Part shown: positions 46,725-57,968 of the stretch, in pieces
Numbering within the stretch: the first letter of the stretch is position 1
Layout: every line of letters starts with the position of its first letter
NCBI RefSeq assembly: GCF_001434145.1
Contig: NZ_AZED01000014.1
Coordinates: forward strand, 558,001 to 622,000
DNA: 64,000 nucleotides
Origin: Lentilactobacillus otakiensis DSM 19908 = JCM 15040
GTDB taxonomy: Bacteria; Bacillota; Bacilli; Lactobacillales; Lactobacillaceae
Direction: 5' to 3'
Translations under genes and position numbers: made by a program
Notes under the pieces: generated by a model
What the model was told of the DNA's origin: nothing
Database searches by the model: none
The model's input: the letters and a program-made list of their open reading frames with translations, nothing else

Positions 46725-47282
46725 TCAATTTATCTCGCCATCAAATTTGCGCCAACAGCGTTCAAAGGCGTTAATGATCCCTCGCTGAGCTTTGGGGTCA
46801 AGATCCTGATAGCCATTACCGCTCATCATCATATCAAATGCGCGCTTTTCCAGTGGCGAGCAGCTGCTGTAAAGCTTCCGAAAGGCCTCGCTCATAATTG
46901 CCGAATCAACCGGGTTGCTGGCAGAGTTGTCCGCAACAGTCGTCGAATATAAATACTCATTTGCTTCGATTGAGGTTAACGGCTCCGTTGGGATGCGCTT
47001 TTGAGCATTGTTCACCCGAATCATATCAACGACCCGATTTCTCAGATTATGGCGATAAAAGGTCCCAAAGCTGCATTTCCGAGCAGGTTCAAAGCGGCAC
47101 GCCGTTCGGAACAAGACGATTCGTGCTTCTTGATCCAAATCCTCCTTGTCACAACCGTTGATATAATATTCACGATGGAACTTACGGACAATTGGATAAT
47201 ACTTGGCAAACAGTTTTTCGAATGCCGCCTCGTCCTCATTAGCTGCTGCTTTAATAAGCTGAAAAGTTTCATTTGATAACAT
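46725..47282 (-). CDS. sigH: RNA polymerase sigma factor SigH-like
   Basis: 185 residues from ATG 47282, with AAGGAG 8 bases upstream. Region 2 (FEKLFAKYYPIVRKFHREYY...DLDQEARIVLFRTACRFEP...FGTFYRHNLRNRVVDMIR) is well conserved; region 4 is short and diverged (CSPLEKRAFDMMMSGNG). It holds the position of Bacillus sigH between rae1 and rpmG. In lactobacilli such factors are tied to competence gene expression, consistent with comFA-comFC in this window. Confidence 0.88.
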   Translation of the reverse strand: MLSNETFQLIKAAANEDEAAFEKLFAKYYPIVRKFHREYYINGCDKEDLDQEARIVLFRTACRFEPARKCSFGTFYRHNLRNRVVDMIRVNNAQKRIPTEPLTSIEANEYLYSTTVADNSASNPVDSAIMSEAFRKLYSSCSPLEKRAFDMMMSGNGYQDLDPKAQRGIINAFERCWRKFDGEIN

Positions 47283-47399
47283 TTGATTTTCTCCTTCATC
47301 ATTTTTTGTAATCAATCTCAATTACGAAAAACATTAAAGGAGAATCCAAATCCCGACAAGACGAACCAGCGTTCATGGGCTTAAAGTCTCACCTATACC

Positions 47400-47429
47400 A
47401 ATTTTAAAATATCAGTAAACTGATATTTT
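47400..47429. terminator. Terminator behind rae1
   Basis: AAAATATCAG / CTGATATTTT (47406-47415, 47420-47429) with a TAAA loop and T-rich sequence on both sides. Confidence 0.7.
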
Positions 47430-47962
47430 TATTGGTCGTCATGCATCATTTTGTCCCGAAGCTTTTCCAGTTCGAGTAATTGTTTGGCATCGAACGGTGT
47501 GTGTCTAAACGCTTGACCTTTGTCGGTCATTTTCCGTGCCTCAACGTCAACTTCCTGCTTGGCGCGCTGAACATCCCTCAGCAATTCCCGAGCAGGGATT
47601 CGCAAAGCCCCAGCGGCAAAAATGGTCCATTGCTCAGCCTGATCACTTGTCGCCACAATCACCTGGGTAAAACGATTCTGCTTGCGATGCGCCAGAGCTT
47701 CAATATAACTATCAGCAGTTTGGTCCTTGCTCGTCCAAACAATTTCCATGTCAAACTTCCGAAAGCTTTTGGAATTGCCGGGAACATACATCGCATCAAA
47801 AACAACAATCATGTTGATGTCTCGATACTTCTTGTACTCAGACAATTCTGCCAAGAGCTGATCTCTGGCATCTTCTAGCCGGTTGGCCTGCTTGAGCTTA
47901 TTCAAATGTGGCCAATTGCCAATCATATTGTAGGCATCGACAATTAACAGGTCTTCTTTCAT
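47429..47962 (-). CDS. rae1: NYN-domain ribonuclease Rae1 (YacP)
   Basis: 177 residues, PIN-like NYN fold: IVDAYNMIGNWP near 7-18, VVFDAMYVPG near 53-62, and TADSYIEALAH and VATSDQAEQ with acidic catalytic residues. Bacillus Rae1 enters the ribosomal A site and cuts certain mRNAs during translation. Ends within a terminator hairpin. Follows rlmB by 19 bases. Confidence 0.93.
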   Translation of the reverse strand: MKEDLLIVDAYNMIGNWPHLNKLKQANRLEDARDQLLAELSEYKKYRDINMIVVFDAMYVPGNSKSFRKFDMEIVWTSKDQTADSYIEALAHRKQNRFTQVIVATSDQAEQWTIFAAGALRIPARELLRDVQRAKQEVDVEARKMTDKGQAFRHTPFDAKQLLELEKLRDKMMHDDQ

Positions 47963-47981
47963 TATTTCTCACCGACTTTGA

Positions 47982-48782
47982 TTAATTTGATAGTGGATGA
48001 CGGGAATTAAATCCTTGGTATATCAGAATGCTGGCAGCGACACTGGCGTTCAAACTTTGAATGTCGCCGATCATCGGAATGGTCAACATCTCGTCAACCT
48101 GCTTCTTTAACAATGGTGAAATTCCCTTACCTTCGTTGCCAATAATAACGGCCACGGAACCTTTGGCATCCCAATGACGATAATCCGTTCCAGAAATGTC
48201 GGTACCAAAGACCCACATGCCACGTTCTTTAAGCTCCTTGATGGTTGCTGATAAGTTGGTTACCCGAGCAACCGGCACCCGTTCGATCGCACCGGCAGAG
48301 GTTTTTGAAACTGTGGCGGTTAAACCGACAGCTCGATGTTTTGGAATGATGATTCCTGACACACCAGCCGCATCGGCAGTTCTGATGATTGACCCGAGAT
48401 TATGGGGATCTTCAATATTATCAAGAATCACAAAGAACGGCTCTGCTTCTTGCTTCTTGGCATTAGCAAACAACTCATCAATCGTGGCATATTTGAATGC
48501 TGCAATTGATAATACCACGCCTTGGTGATTCTGGTTATTGGAAAGCTTATCAAGTTTCTGCTTAGGGACTTTAGAAATCACCAACCGCTTTTTGTGAGCC
48601 AGTTTCATAATTTCCGAGATAATATTGTCATCATCTTTGATCCCTGATTGGATAAATAACTTGTTTACCGGGTTCTCGCTCTTTAAAGCGGCAACAACCG
48701 GATGACGGCCAATCACAAATTCTTCACTCTGCTCCTGATCATCGTGATTGCGATGATCCTGACTATGATTCTCATTCTTCAT
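47982..48782 (-). CDS. rlmB: 23S rRNA (guanosine2251-2'-O)-methyltransferase RlmB-like
   Basis: 266 residues from ATG 48782. Acidic/His-rich N-terminal tail, then the substrate domain ([15 protein letters not shown]) and SPOUT knot: [22 protein letters not shown] near 126-147, [10 protein letters not shown] near 220 and [21 protein letters not shown] near 237-257. Overlaps mrnC by 11 bases, so translation is coupled. Confidence 0.95.
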   Translation of the reverse strand: MKNENHSQDHRNHDDQEQSEEFVIGRHPVVAALKSENPVNKLFIQSGIKDDDNIISEIMKLAHKKRLVISKVPKQKLDKLSNNQNHQGVVLSIAAFKYATIDELFANAKKQEAEPFFVILDNIEDPHNLGSIIRTADAAGVSGIIIPKHRAVGLTATVSKTSAGAIERVPVARVTNLSATIKELKERGMWVFGTDISGTDYRHWDAKGSVAVIIGNEGKGISPLLKKQVDEMLTIPMIGDIQSLNASVAASILIYQGFNSRHPLSN

Positions 48783-49182
48783 GTTTAAGGTTCCCACTTT
48801 CTACTTGCTCAATACACCAATCAGCAATTTCTTTCATCCGATCAGTTTGGTCACTCAATGACAAATAGCCAAAAACGGCTTCAAAACCGGTTGAAATCCG
48901 GTACGTAATCACGTCCGTGTTTTTGGCATGCGTATGACTGTTGGCATTTCGGCCGCGTTTGAAATAATCCCACTCCCTGTCATTAAGCAGTTTATCTTGC
49001 TTCATTAAATCAATTAAGGCAGCTTGAGCCTTCGCTGATACGTAGTTGGTTGCGACGTGCTGTAAACGTTTCGGCTTCGTCAGGCCTTGGGCGATCAGAT
49101 GCCGCCGAATAAATACTTCATAGGCAGCATCCCCCATGTACGCCAGTGCGATCCCGTTCAATTGGGAAAAATTATCAATCAT
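48772..49182 (-). CDS. mrnC: Mini-ribonuclease 3
   Basis: 136 residues: the RNase III catalytic domain alone, with [18 protein letters not shown] near 13-30 carrying the metal ligands and [14 protein letters not shown] near 106-119; no dsRNA-binding domain. Matures the ends of 23S rRNA. Between cysS and rlmB as in Bacillus. Confidence 0.95.
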   Translation of the reverse strand: MIDNFSQLNGIALAYMGDAAYEVFIRRHLIAQGLTKPKRLQHVATNYVSAKAQAALIDLMKQDKLLNDREWDYFKRGRNANSHTHAKNTDVITYRISTGFEAVFGYLSLSDQTDRMKEIADWCIEQVESGNLKHEE

Positions 49183-49190
49183 TAAACTTG

Positions 49191-50597
49191 TTATTCCTTT
49201 CTAAACCGGGTCCCTTGTGGCGTATCTTCCAATACGATACCCCGGGCTTTCAGTTCTTCTCTAATCTCATCGCTGCGAATAAAGTCCTTGTCGCGACGAG
49301 CTTGCTCACGCTCATGAATCAGGTCCCAAATCTCGTCATCCTTTAATTCACTTTGTTCAAGCTTAATGCCAAAGACACCAGACAACTGACGAAGCGTATT
49401 AATGATGAATTGGAGACTTAATTTGAAAACAGTCTGACGTTCACTATAAGTGTTGGCAAATTTAGCCAATTCATAAACGGCAGCAATCCCATTTTGAACG
49501 TTGAAATCATCGTCCATCGCATCGGTGAAATCTGCAACGATTTGACGCACTTCTTGATCAGTCTTGGGATCATCACCTTCATCGGCATTGTGCAAGCGAT
49601 ACGTTAGGTTATTAAAGGCCGTCTGCAGCTTCTTGAGGTTGCTGCTGGCTTCTTGCACACTGGCATCACTATATTGAATGGGCCGGCGATAATGAGTCGT
49701 TGACATCAACAGACGAATGACCTGGCCATCGAGATTCTTGAGCAGGTCATGGACGGTAATAAAGTTGCCCAAAGACTTACTCATTTTCTCGTTGTCGTCG
49801 CCAATCGTTACGAACCCGTTATGCATCCAGTATTTGACAAAGGTTTGACCAGTATTCGCTTCGCTTTGGGCACGTTCGTTTTCATGATGAGGGAAGATCA
49901 AATCTTCACCACCACCATGAATATCAATGGTTTTGCCAAGGTACTTGGTTGACATCACAGAGCACTCAATATGCCAACCCGGACGTCCTTTACCCCAAGG
50001 TGAATCCCAGGAGATTTCGTCTCCTTTTGATTTCTTCCAGAGGGCAAAATCAATCGGATCTTCTTTTTTAGCCATTTCTTCAGGATTGACGTGTTGACTG
50101 GCACCAATTTCCAGTTGATCAACGTTAATGTGTGGCAAAGCTCCATAAGTTGGAAACTTTCGCGCACGGAAATAAACGTCACCGTCAACATCGTAGGCAT
50201 ACCCCTTATCGACTAAGGTTTTAACAAAGTCAATGATTTCTGGAATGTTTTGGGTTGCTCGTGGATGAATGACATCGCTGGAAATGTTCAATGCAGCAGT
50301 ATCCTGCATAAACGCATTGATATACTTATCAGCAATCGCGCCGACTGTCGTATGGTTTTCTCTGGCAGCGTTAATCATCTTATCATCGACATCAGTAAAA
50401 TTCGAAACGTACTTCACCTGATACCCCCGATACTCCAAGTATCTGCGAACAGTATCAAAAGCAATCGCACTTCTGGCATTCCCAATGTGGATGTAGTTGT
50501 ACACGGTTGGGCCACAGACATACATTTTAACGACACCTGGGGTAATGGGTTCAAACTTCTCTTTTTTGCGTGTGAGGGTATTAAATATCTGCAACAT
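49191..50597 (-). CDS. cysS: Cysteinyl-tRNA synthetase
   Basis: 468 residues. HIGN form of the HIGH motif near 37-40, zinc-binding Cys/His residues ([29 protein letters not shown]) and KMSKS in [10 protein letters not shown] near 265-274. Charges tRNA-Cys. GAGAGGA precedes ATG 50597. The 138-base upstream spacer contains the gltX terminator but no T-box-like element that I can see. Confidence 0.97.
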   Translation of the reverse strand: MLQIFNTLTRKKEKFEPITPGVVKMYVCGPTVYNYIHIGNARSAIAFDTVRRYLEYRGYQVKYVSNFTDVDDKMINAARENHTTVGAIADKYINAFMQDTAALNISSDVIHPRATQNIPEIIDFVKTLVDKGYAYDVDGDVYFRARKFPTYGALPHINVDQLEIGASQHVNPEEMAKKEDPIDFALWKKSKGDEISWDSPWGKGRPGWHIECSVMSTKYLGKTIDIHGGGEDLIFPHHENERAQSEANTGQTFVKYWMHNGFVTIGDDNEKMSKSLGNFITVHDLLKNLDGQVIRLLMSTTHYRRPIQYSDASVQEASSNLKKLQTAFNNLTYRLHNADEGDDPKTDQEVRQIVADFTDAMDDDFNVQNGIAAVYELAKFANTYSERQTVFKLSLQFIINTLRQLSGVFGIKLEQSELKDDEIWDLIHEREQARRDKDFIRSDEIREELKARGIVLEDTPQGTRFRKE

Positions 50598-50675
50598 TTC
50601 GAATTCCTCTCTTTATCTTTTATAGTCAAATAATATCATAATTCATATTATTTTATTACTTTAACTATAACCCAT

Positions 50676-50708
50676 AATAAAAGGTCTCGCTGTAAATGCA
50701 ACGAGACC
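50676..50708 (-). terminator. Terminator of gltX
   Basis: GGTCTCG / CGAGACC stem with a 12-nt loop and TTTTATT tail on the minus strand. Confidence 0.82.
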
Positions 50709-50735
50709 AATCGAATCAATAATATTTTTTATAAA

Positions 50736-52229
50736 TTAAGCTTTATCAATTTGAGCTAAAGTTTCTTTGATATGCTCAATTGCTTTTTGTTTACCAACCA
50801 GTTCAACAGACTCTGGCAATTCAGGGCCGTGCATCTCATGGGTAACGGCAATCCGGATTGGCATCCATAATTGACGACCCTTGATCTTAGTGTCCTTTTG
50901 AATTGCTTTGATTGTCTTAAAGATTTCAACGGAATCAAAAATGTCGAGTTTTTGAATCCGTGCAAGGAATTCCTTAAGAACAACCGGTGCAGTCTCGTTA
51001 GAAATCTCTGCCAAAGCATCTCCGTCGATTTGATCAGGTTCTTCAAAAAAGACTGAAGCCATATCGTTAATTTGAGCCATGTAACTCATTTCACGCTTAT
51101 ACAGCATGATTAATTGACGCGCCCACTCAATGGTCTTGTTGTCAGGATTTTCTGGAATATTGCCGCCGGCGATCAACTGACGTAAAGCTAAGTCCATGAT
51201 GGTGCTGTTGTCAGCTTCCTTCACGTATTGGTTGTTAATCCATTCCAATTTCTTAGAATCAAATTTAGCTGGTGACTTGCTCAAACGGGTTTCATCATAC
51301 ATCTTGATGAATTCTTTTTTGTTGAAGATTTCGTCTTCACCAACTGGTGACCAACCCAAGAGCAAAATGAAATTAAACATTGCGTCAGGAAGATAACCCA
51401 ATTTACGATATTGTTCGATAAATTGAAGAACGGATTCATCACGTTTACTTAATTTCTTACCAGTGTCAGCGCTAATAATCAAACTCATATGACCAAACTT
51501 TGGTGCTTGCCAGCCAAATGCTTCATAAATCATCAGTTGCTTTGGTGTGTTGGCAACGTGATCATCCCCACGGAAAACGTGGCTGATCTTCATCAAATGA
51601 TCGTCGCAGACAACGGCGAAATTATAAGTAGGCATGCCATCACGCTTACGAATAACAAAATCGCCACCAATGGTATCTGAATTAAAGGAAACTTTGCCTT
51701 TAACAATGTCATCCCAAGTATATTCGTGATTCTTAGGAACACGGAAACGAATAACCGGCTTTAAGCCTTTTGCTTTGGCATCAGCTATTGCTTGTGCCTT
51801 CTCGTCTTCAGTCATTCCAGCATATTCGTATTCATAATGAGGCATTTCACCGCGCGCTTTTTGAGCATCACGGTCGGCTGTTAATTGCTCCTCAGTCCGA
51901 TATGATTCATAGGCTTTACCCTCGTCGATCAATTGTTGGATCAACGGTGTGTAAATATCTTTTCGTTCGGATTGACGATAAGGACCATAATCACCGCCAA
52001 CATCAGGACCTTCATCCCAGTCAAGACCGAGCCACTTCAAATTATCAAGTTGACTTTTTTCACCGTCAGCAACGTTTCGTTTGGTGTCGGTATCCTCAAT
52101 TCGGATGATGAACTTACCCTTGTTGTGTCGGGCAAATAAATAGTTAAAGATGGCTGTACGTGCATTTCCGATATGCAAGTGGCCTGTTGGACTTGGAGCA
52201 TAACGAACTCGAATTGCATTGTTTGCCAA
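50736..52229 (-). CDS. gltX: Glutamyl-tRNA synthetase
   Basis: 497 residues. HIGH motif as [15 protein letters not shown] (about 11-25), KMSKS as KKLSKRDES near 252, and the anticodon-binding helical C-terminal domain. In organisms without GlnRS, such as lactobacilli, the enzyme also misacylates tRNA-Gln for GatCAB. Start TTG 52229 follows GAGG. Confidence 0.97.
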   Translation of the reverse strand: MANNAIRVRYAPSPTGHLHIGNARTAIFNYLFARHNKGKFIIRIEDTDTKRNVADGEKSQLDNLKWLGLDWDEGPDVGGDYGPYRQSERKDIYTPLIQQLIDEGKAYESYRTEEQLTADRDAQKARGEMPHYEYEYAGMTEDEKAQAIADAKAKGLKPVIRFRVPKNHEYTWDDIVKGKVSFNSDTIGGDFVIRKRDGMPTYNFAVVCDDHLMKISHVFRGDDHVANTPKQLMIYEAFGWQAPKFGHMSLIISADTGKKLSKRDESVLQFIEQYRKLGYLPDAMFNFILLLGWSPVGEDEIFNKKEFIKMYDETRLSKSPAKFDSKKLEWINNQYVKEADNSTIMDLALRQLIAGGNIPENPDNKTIEWARQLIMLYKREMSYMAQINDMASVFFEEPDQIDGDALAEISNETAPVVLKEFLARIQKLDIFDSVEIFKTIKAIQKDTKIKGRQLWMPIRIAVTHEMHGPELPESVELVGKQKAIEHIKETLAQIDKA

Positions 52230-52317
52230 TGTATAACGCCTCTTTCTTAAAATTAATCAAAATTTTGTCAGTATTTAAAGTGTACAATGAACTTCGCTAA
52301 AAATAAAGGGAACTCAG

Positions 52318-53490
52318 TTACTTCTTGTTATTTGAACCATTTTTACCATTGCCATTATTTTTACCGGCATCTGGTTTGTCGGTAATATTTTTGGTCGAAT
52401 GCTCAGGGCGGGCAAAGACCATCTTACCGGCATCGGTCTGAATGGCACTGGTAACAATAACATCAATGTGATCATTCAAGAAGTAACGGCCATCTTCGAC
52501 AACCACCATGGTACCGTCGTCAAGATAAGCCACCCCCTGTTGACGTTCAGTTCCGTTTTTAACAACCATGACGTTCAACTTCTGGCCAGGCAAAATTTTC
52601 TGGCGCAATGAGTTGGCCAAGGCATTAATGTTAAATACCTGGACGTTCTGGAATTGAATCACTTTGTTCAAATTGAAATCGTTGGTAACGATGACACCGT
52701 TAACGTCTTTGGCAAGCTGAATCAATTTACTATCAACCTCTGGGATATCTTCATAATCCTTCTCATAGATTTCGATCGGGATCAAATCCTCATTTTGAAG
52801 CTTGTTTAAAATATCCAGGCCACGACGTCCACGAACTCGTTTGACACTGTCACTGGAATCGGCAATGTATTGTAATTCATACAAAACAAATTTTGGTACC
52901 AGTAAAGTCCCTTCGATAAACCCAGTCTTAACAACATCGTAGATTCGGCCATCAATCAAAATGTTGGTGTCCAAAATCTTGTAGTGATGATAATTTTTAT
53001 CAACGGGTTTGTCGATAATCTTTTCATCAGCATCTTTAGCAGCTTCGGATTTCCGCCTTGACTGAAACATCCGCCGCCAACGATCACTTTGAGTATTACC
53101 AATTCTAAATCCGAAATATCCCAGAACCAACATCAAGATGGTCGGAATCATCGTATTCAAGAAGAAAGTCCGAGTCCTAAAGAACACGATGGAAATTAAA
53201 ATGGCTACAACTAAGCCGACAATCAACCCCAAGGTTCCAAAGAACAAGGATAATGGACTTTGCTTAGTCAGTCTGGCTTCCATTCTGTCAACTGCTTTGA
53301 GAATGTAATTGCCGGTTAACAACGAAATAAAATAAAAAATAATTGCACCCACAACTGCGTTTGTAGCAGCGTTGTTAAACAGCGTACCAAAGCGGATTTG
53401 GAATAATAACCAGATCATTGGAAAATAACTGGCACCAATTGCGGCACCGGCTAAAGTAAACACGATTCTAACAATTCTCTTTCTTTTCAA
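52318..53490 (-). CDS. yacL: YacL-like PIN and TRAM domain membrane protein
   Basis: 390 residues. Four hydrophobic segments (about 8-30, 38-62, 80-102, 110-128), then a PIN nuclease domain with acidic residues in ILDTNILIDGRIYD near 172-185 and VNGVIVTNDFNLNKV near 270, a TRAM domain, and an asparagine/lysine-rich tail. Membrane-linked nuclease of uncertain role. It sits between radA and gltX as in Bacillus. Start TTG 53490. Confidence 0.93.
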   Translation of the reverse strand: MKRKRIVRIVFTLAGAAIGASYFPMIWLLFQIRFGTLFNNAATNAVVGAIIFYFISLLTGNYILKAVDRMEARLTKQSPLSLFFGTLGLIVGLVVAILISIVFFRTRTFFLNTMIPTILMLVLGYFGFRIGNTQSDRWRRMFQSRRKSEAAKDADEKIIDKPVDKNYHHYKILDTNILIDGRIYDVVKTGFIEGTLLVPKFVLYELQYIADSSDSVKRVRGRRGLDILNKLQNEDLIPIEIYEKDYEDIPEVDSKLIQLAKDVNGVIVTNDFNLNKVIQFQNVQVFNINALANSLRQKILPGQKLNVMVVKNGTERQQGVAYLDDGTMVVVEDGRYFLNDHIDVIVTSAIQTDAGKMVFARPEHSTKNITDKPDAGKNNGNGKNGSNNKK

Positions 53491-53517
53491 TAATATCGCC
53501 TTCTCTCAATTTTCATT

Positions 53518-54891
53518 CTAACCTAGTGCAAGTTTCAATGCCTGGGACAGCGTGGAAACACCAACCACATCGATCCCCTTTGGAGGATTCCATCCCTGCA
53601 AGTTGTTGGCAGGTACCAAGACCCGCTTAAACCCTAACTTTTGTGCTTCGGCAACCCGTTGTTCAATCCTGGTCACTCGACGGACTTCACCAGTTAAGCC
53701 AAGCTCGCCAACATAACATTCTGTTGGACTGGTGCCGCGGTTCTTGTAAGAAGATGCAATACTAACAGCCATCGCCAAATCAATCGCCGGTTCGTCAAGC
53801 TTCACCCCACCAGCCGCCTTTAAATAAGCATCCTGATTTTGAAGCATCAAACCAGCGCGCTTTTCTAAAACCGCCATGATCAATGAAACCCGATTCCGGT
53901 CAAGACCAGTCGCCGTTCGTTGTGCGTTACCAAAAACGGATGCAGTGACCAATGCCTGAATTTCAACCAAAATTGGCCTGGTGCCTTCCATCGAAACCAC
54001 AATTGCTGATCCGGTGGCGTCCTTTAAACGCTCCTCCAAGAAGATTTCAGAAGGATTCTTGACCTCCCGTAATCCATCCGTCCGCATCTCAAAGACACCG
54101 AGTTCGTTAGTTGAACCAAATCGGTTTTTCACTGTCCTCAAGATTCGGTACGAATGATGCAAATCACCTTCAAAATACAAAACGGTATCCACCATATGTT
54201 CCAAAATCTTTGGTCCAGCAATCGCACCGCCCTTCGTCACATGACCGACAACAAAGACAGTGATGCCCTGACCCTTGGCAATGTTCATCAGGTCAGCCGT
54301 CACTTCTCTTATCTGGGCCACAGACCCAGTGGCTGACTGCAATTCTGGAATTTGCATAGTCTGAACGGAGTCAATCACAACCGCATCAGGTTTCATGTCA
54401 TTAATCGTATCTTTAATGACGTCCATATCAGTTTCGGGATACACGTAAAGATTGTCGCTATTGACACCTAACCGATCAGCTCGCATTTTGATCTGCGAGG
54501 CACTTTCTTCACCTGAAACGTAAAGAATTGTCCCCGATTTGCTAAGCTGACCCGAAACTTGAAGCATCAATGTAGACTTACCAATACCGGGATCTCCACC
54601 AATTAAGATCAGAGATCCTGGAACAACGCCCCCACCAAGAACTCGGTTAAGTTCCTCCATGTCGGTCTTAAAGCGGACATCCTTGTGAAACTCAACTTTG
54701 TTAATTGCTTCGGGTTTATTATCATGGATCCCATTACGACGCAGGCTTTGTGTCGCCATCGTACTATTTTTAGGGGTAATGGTTTCTTCAACCAATGTAT
54801 TCCATTCATTACAGTTTGGACAGCGCCCCAAATATCTTGGGGAAATGTAGCCGCAGTTTTGACATACAAATTGGGTTTTAACTTTTGCCAA
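53518..54891 (-). CDS. radA: DNA repair protein RadA
   Basis: 457 residues. N-terminal zinc finger (CQNCG, CPNC, about 10-29), RecA-like core with Walker [12 protein letters not shown] near 98-108, the RadA-specific KNRFGS motif near 256 and a C-terminal Lon-like domain. Branch-migration helicase in recombination and transformation. Start TTG 54891 follows GAGGAG. dut lies 92 bases upstream. Confidence 0.97.
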   Translation of the reverse strand: MAKVKTQFVCQNCGYISPRYLGRCPNCNEWNTLVEETITPKNSTMATQSLRRNGIHDNKPEAINKVEFHKDVRFKTDMEELNRVLGGGVVPGSLILIGGDPGIGKSTLMLQVSGQLSKSGTILYVSGEESASQIKMRADRLGVNSDNLYVYPETDMDVIKDTINDMKPDAVVIDSVQTMQIPELQSATGSVAQIREVTADLMNIAKGQGITVFVVGHVTKGGAIAGPKILEHMVDTVLYFEGDLHHSYRILRTVKNRFGSTNELGVFEMRTDGLREVKNPSEIFLEERLKDATGSAIVVSMEGTRPILVEIQALVTASVFGNAQRTATGLDRNRVSLIMAVLEKRAGLMLQNQDAYLKAAGGVKLDEPAIDLAMAVSIASSYKNRGTSPTECYVGELGLTGEVRRVTRIEQRVAEAQKLGFKRVLVPANNLQGWNPPKGIDVVGVSTLSQALKLALG

Positions 54892-54983
54892 CTAAATTCT
54901 CCTCTTACTTACACTATCAATATTCTAGCACTTTATGAATAAAGGTCGACGAAATCCCGGTGGACTTTACATCATCTTATAAA

Positions 54984-55523
54984 TTATTTACCGGATGATC
55001 CAAAACCACCGTTGCGAGTCTGCTTTTTCTGCTGATCGTCTTGATCCGCCAACAGATAAGGCATGAAGATTCCCTGAGCGATCCGTTCACCCTTCTTGAT
55101 CTTGATGTCAGAAATCCCAAAATTCAAAATCTGCACAAAGATCTCACCTTCATTGCCGTCGTTATTATAGTAATCTGAATCAATCACGCCAATCCCATTG
55201 GGAATCACGAGGCCGCGTTTCAATGGATTACTGGAACGATTGGCAATGATCAAAACTTCGTCAGGCTGCATATATGATTTAATCCCAGTTGGAATTAAAA
55301 ATGGCTTGAGGATTTTTTTCGCCTGGTCAATCGTCTCTTCTTGAACAGTTTTTTCATGTTTAATGGCCCACAAAACTTTCAAAAAATTCAATTTCCAGAT
55401 TGATGGCACCACAAAATCTTCGGCACTTTCAAAATCGTACCCGGCGGCATGCTCGGTGGTTCGGTATGGTAAAGTTAAATTTTTTTCGCTATATTTTGAA
55501 ACAATTTCAAATCCACGTTTCAT
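54984..55523 (-). CDS. dut: dUTP diphosphatase
   Basis: 179 residues, trimeric dUTPase fold: [11 protein letters not shown] near 28-38, [34 protein letters not shown] in the middle, and C-terminal GGFGSSGK that closes over the active site. A 35-residue insertion between motifs 1 and 2 is seen in Gram-positive versions. Removes dUTP and supplies dUMP. AAGGAG precedes ATG. Divergent from rpiA. Confidence 0.95.
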   Translation of the reverse strand: MKRGFEIVSKYSEKNLTLPYRTTEHAAGYDFESAEDFVVPSIWKLNFLKVLWAIKHEKTVQEETIDQAKKILKPFLIPTGIKSYMQPDEVLIIANRSSNPLKRGLVIPNGIGVIDSDYYNNDGNEGEIFVQILNFGISDIKIKKGERIAQGIFMPYLLADQDDQQKKQTRNGGFGSSGK

Positions 55524-55668
55524 ATGTCTGGCTCCTTCTATCGATATATTCTATTATTGTAGTATAGACTATGTGAGACAGTTTGCACAGATTGACAAAA
55601 AAGGCAAAGTATCGCAGTATTGTTGTGTAGTAAAACCTTTAAACAACTTTGAAATGAGGAAATTAGTA

Positions 55669-56352
55669 ATGACACATCAAGACGAGTTGAAACAGTTAGT
55701 CGGTAAAGCAGCGGTTCAGTTTGTTGAAGACGGGATGACCGTTGGTTTGGGGACCGGTACGACGGTAAAGTTCATGGTCGATGCATTAGGCCAACGCGTT
55801 AATCAGGAGCACCTCTCAATTGTCGGCGTTCCAACATCTGATCGGACCCGGGAACAAGCCAATAGCTTGGGGATTCCAACCAAGGGCGTGGACGAGGTGG
55901 ACCACATTGATCTCACCATCGACGGTGCCGACGAAATTAACAACACGTTTCAAGGGATCAAAGGTGGCGGTGCCGCTCATCTTTGGGAAAAAATCGTTGC
56001 GATCAACTCCGATAAGAACATGTGGATCGTTGACAGCAGCAAAATGGTTGATGAGTTAGGGGCTTTCCCATTGCCGCTTGAAGTCATCCCCTATGGCAGC
56101 CAACAACTCCTCAAACGCTTGGAAGCCAAAGGATATCAACCCGAATTTCGAATGAAAGATAACCAACGTGTCACCACCGATTCAAATAATTACGTAATTG
56201 ATTTGCATTTAGGCCAAATTGTCGATCCTCACAAGCTCGCCTTGGAATTGGATCAAATGACGGGAATCGTTGAACATGGTTTATTCTTGGACATGGTCAA
56301 TACCGTAATTGTTGGTCGTGAAAATGGCCCTGAAATTATTCATGCACGATAA
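55669..56352 (+). CDS. rpiA: Ribose-5-phosphate isomerase A
   Basis: 227 residues from ATG 55669 (GAGG upstream); longer in-frame readings run into the divergent dut gene. [15 protein letters not shown] near 26-40, [11 protein letters not shown] near 83-93 and [12 protein letters not shown] near 98-109 are the family motifs with catalytic Asp, Glu and Lys. Interconverts ribose-5-P and ribulose-5-P in the pentose phosphate/phosphoketolase routes. Confidence 0.97.
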   Translation: MTHQDELKQLVGKAAVQFVEDGMTVGLGTGTTVKFMVDALGQRVNQEHLSIVGVPTSDRTREQANSLGIPTKGVDEVDHIDLTIDGADEINNTFQGIKGGGAAHLWEKIVAINSDKNMWIVDSSKMVDELGAFPLPLEVIPYGSQQLLKRLEAKGYQPEFRMKDNQRVTTDSNNYVIDLHLGQIVDPHKLALELDQMTGIVEHGLFLDMVNTVIVGRENGPEIIHAR

Positions 56353-56365
56353 TCAAATATCTCGG

Positions 56366-56419
56366 AAGACAGCTGGAAACACCGATCAGTTACGATTGGC
56401 GGCCAGCTGTCTTTATTTT
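56366..56419 (+). terminator. Terminator of rpiA
   Basis: AAGACAGCTGG / CCAGCTGTCTT stem (56366-56376, 56403-56413) with a 26-nt loop and TATTTTT tail. Confidence 0.78.
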
Positions 56420-56494
56420 TGCCTGCTTTCACCTCACTAGCCCTTTTACAAAAATGAGCGTAAAATAAGATTCTATTAAGGAGAGTGATCATTT

Positions 56495-57829
56495 TTGACA
56501 GCAGAAATTAATTTAGATCAGATCAACAAGTACCAAAAGAATCTTGATAACCGCAAAGATTCTAAAGTGATTGAACGCGCCGTCACTCATCAAGGCATTC
56601 TGGAAAGCAGTGAGGATTTCACCGCTGAAGGTAAGATGAGCCCCGTATTTTCAATTGATCTTTCAACTGGAAAGGTTGCTGACCAAAAGCAAAGCGGTCG
56701 TTGCTGGATGTTTGCCGCATTAAACACGATGCGGATTCACCTCATGAACACTTATAAAGTCCCTGACGACTTTGAGTTATCCCAAAACTACACCAATTTC
56801 TGGGACAAATTTGAAAAGTCAAACTACTTCTTGGAAAATGTTTTGAAGACTGCTGACCAACCATTGGATTCACGAAAAGTTGCCTGGTTGATGGCAACTC
56901 CTCAACAAGATGGTGGTCAATGGGACATGCTTTGTGCATTAATCGAAAAGTACGGTATCGTGCCCAAGTCAGCTATGCCGGAAACATTTAACAGTAACCG
57001 TTCATCTCAACTCAATAAATTTTTAAACTTAAAACTGCGTCACGATGCTGTTGCCCTGCGTGAACTGGTTGCCGACCATGCTTCGGACGCTAAGATTGCA
57101 GAAACCAAGGACACCATGATGAATGAAGTTTACCGTATGTTGACATACGCTCTCGGTGAACCAGCTACCAAATTCGACTTCGAATACCGCGACAAAGATA
57201 AAAATTATCATTTTGACGCTGGCATTACCCCACAGGAATTCTTCAAAAAATATGTGAACTTGAATCTTGAAGACTATGTTTCCTTAATCAATTCACCAAC
57301 TGATGACAAGCCATTTAACAAAACCTACACCATTGAAATGCTAGGCAACGTGGTGAACGGCCGTCCAGTTAAACATTTGAACCTGGAAATGACTGAACTG
57401 AAGAAATTGGCTATCAAACAACTTCAAAATGGTGAATCCGTTTGGTTTGGTAGTGATGTTGGTCAAAGTTCAAACACTAAAAAAGGAATCATGGACACCA
57501 GCCTCTACGCACCTGATGAATTATTTGATTCAGATTTATCGATGTCCAAGGCCGAACGTCTGGATTACGGCGAAAGCCTGATGACCCACGCCATGGTGAT
57601 CACCGGTGTTGATTTGGTTGACGGTAAACCAACTAAATGGAAGGTTGAAAACAGCTGGGGAGAAAAAGTTGGTACCAAAGGTTACTTTGTCATGAGTGAC
57701 GACTGGATGAACGAATTTGTTTATCAGTTCGTCATTAACAAGAAGTACCTTACCCCAGACCAACTTGAAGCTCAAAAGCAGGAGCCAACTGTCTTGAAGC
57801 CATGGGATCCGATGGGTGCCTTAGCCTAG
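56495..57829 (+). CDS. pepC: Aminopeptidase C (bleomycin hydrolase family)
   Basis: 444 residues, full length. Papain-like triad: Cys 70 in QSGRCWMFAALN, His in MTHAMVITG near 362 and Asn in KVENSWGE near 383. Cytosolic hexameric cysteine aminopeptidase used in peptide breakdown by lactic acid bacteria. TTG 56495 follows AAGGAGAG by nine bases. Independent of rpiA, which has its own terminator. Confidence 0.97.
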   Translation: MTAEINLDQINKYQKNLDNRKDSKVIERAVTHQGILESSEDFTAEGKMSPVFSIDLSTGKVADQKQSGRCWMFAALNTMRIHLMNTYKVPDDFELSQNYTNFWDKFEKSNYFLENVLKTADQPLDSRKVAWLMATPQQDGGQWDMLCALIEKYGIVPKSAMPETFNSNRSSQLNKFLNLKLRHDAVALRELVADHASDAKIAETKDTMMNEVYRMLTYALGEPATKFDFEYRDKDKNYHFDAGITPQEFFKKYVNLNLEDYVSLINSPTDDKPFNKTYTIEMLGNVVNGRPVKHLNLEMTELKKLAIKQLQNGESVWFGSDVGQSSNTKKGIMDTSLYAPDELFDSDLSMSKAERLDYGESLMTHAMVITGVDLVDGKPTKWKVENSWGEKVGTKGYFVMSDDWMNEFVYQFVINKKYLTPDQLEAQKQEPTVLKPWDPMGALA

Positions 57830-57850
57830 ATAATTGTGCTTATAAAAGAT

Positions 57851-57893
57851 AAATACGACAAATCAGGTCATCTGATTTGTCGTATTTTTGTTT
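57851..57893 (+). terminator. Terminator of pepC
   Basis: Perfect 16-bp arms AAATACGACAAATCAG / CTGATTTGTCGTATTT with a 5-nt loop and T tail. Confidence 0.9.
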
Positions 57894-57946
57894 GGATGAA
57901 TTTTTTGTTTTGGTAACTGAAGTGGATTGGTTGAGATTAGTTTGCT

Positions 57947-57966
57947 GAAACGTGTTCCACACTCTA
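57947..57966 (-). repeat. Collapsed composite element behind gpmA
   Basis: Minus strand TAGAGTGTGGAACACGTTTC: the left flank (TAGAGTGTG) and right flank (GGAACACGTTTC) of the nrdF element fused directly, without any inner palindrome, two bases past the gpmA stop. Confidence 0.6.
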
Positions 57967-57968
57967 CT

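Noticed and set aside
50598-50735. T-box leader before cysS
   Set aside because: The spacer is only 138 bases, mostly AT-rich with the gltX terminator, and shows no T-box sequence or specifier stem.
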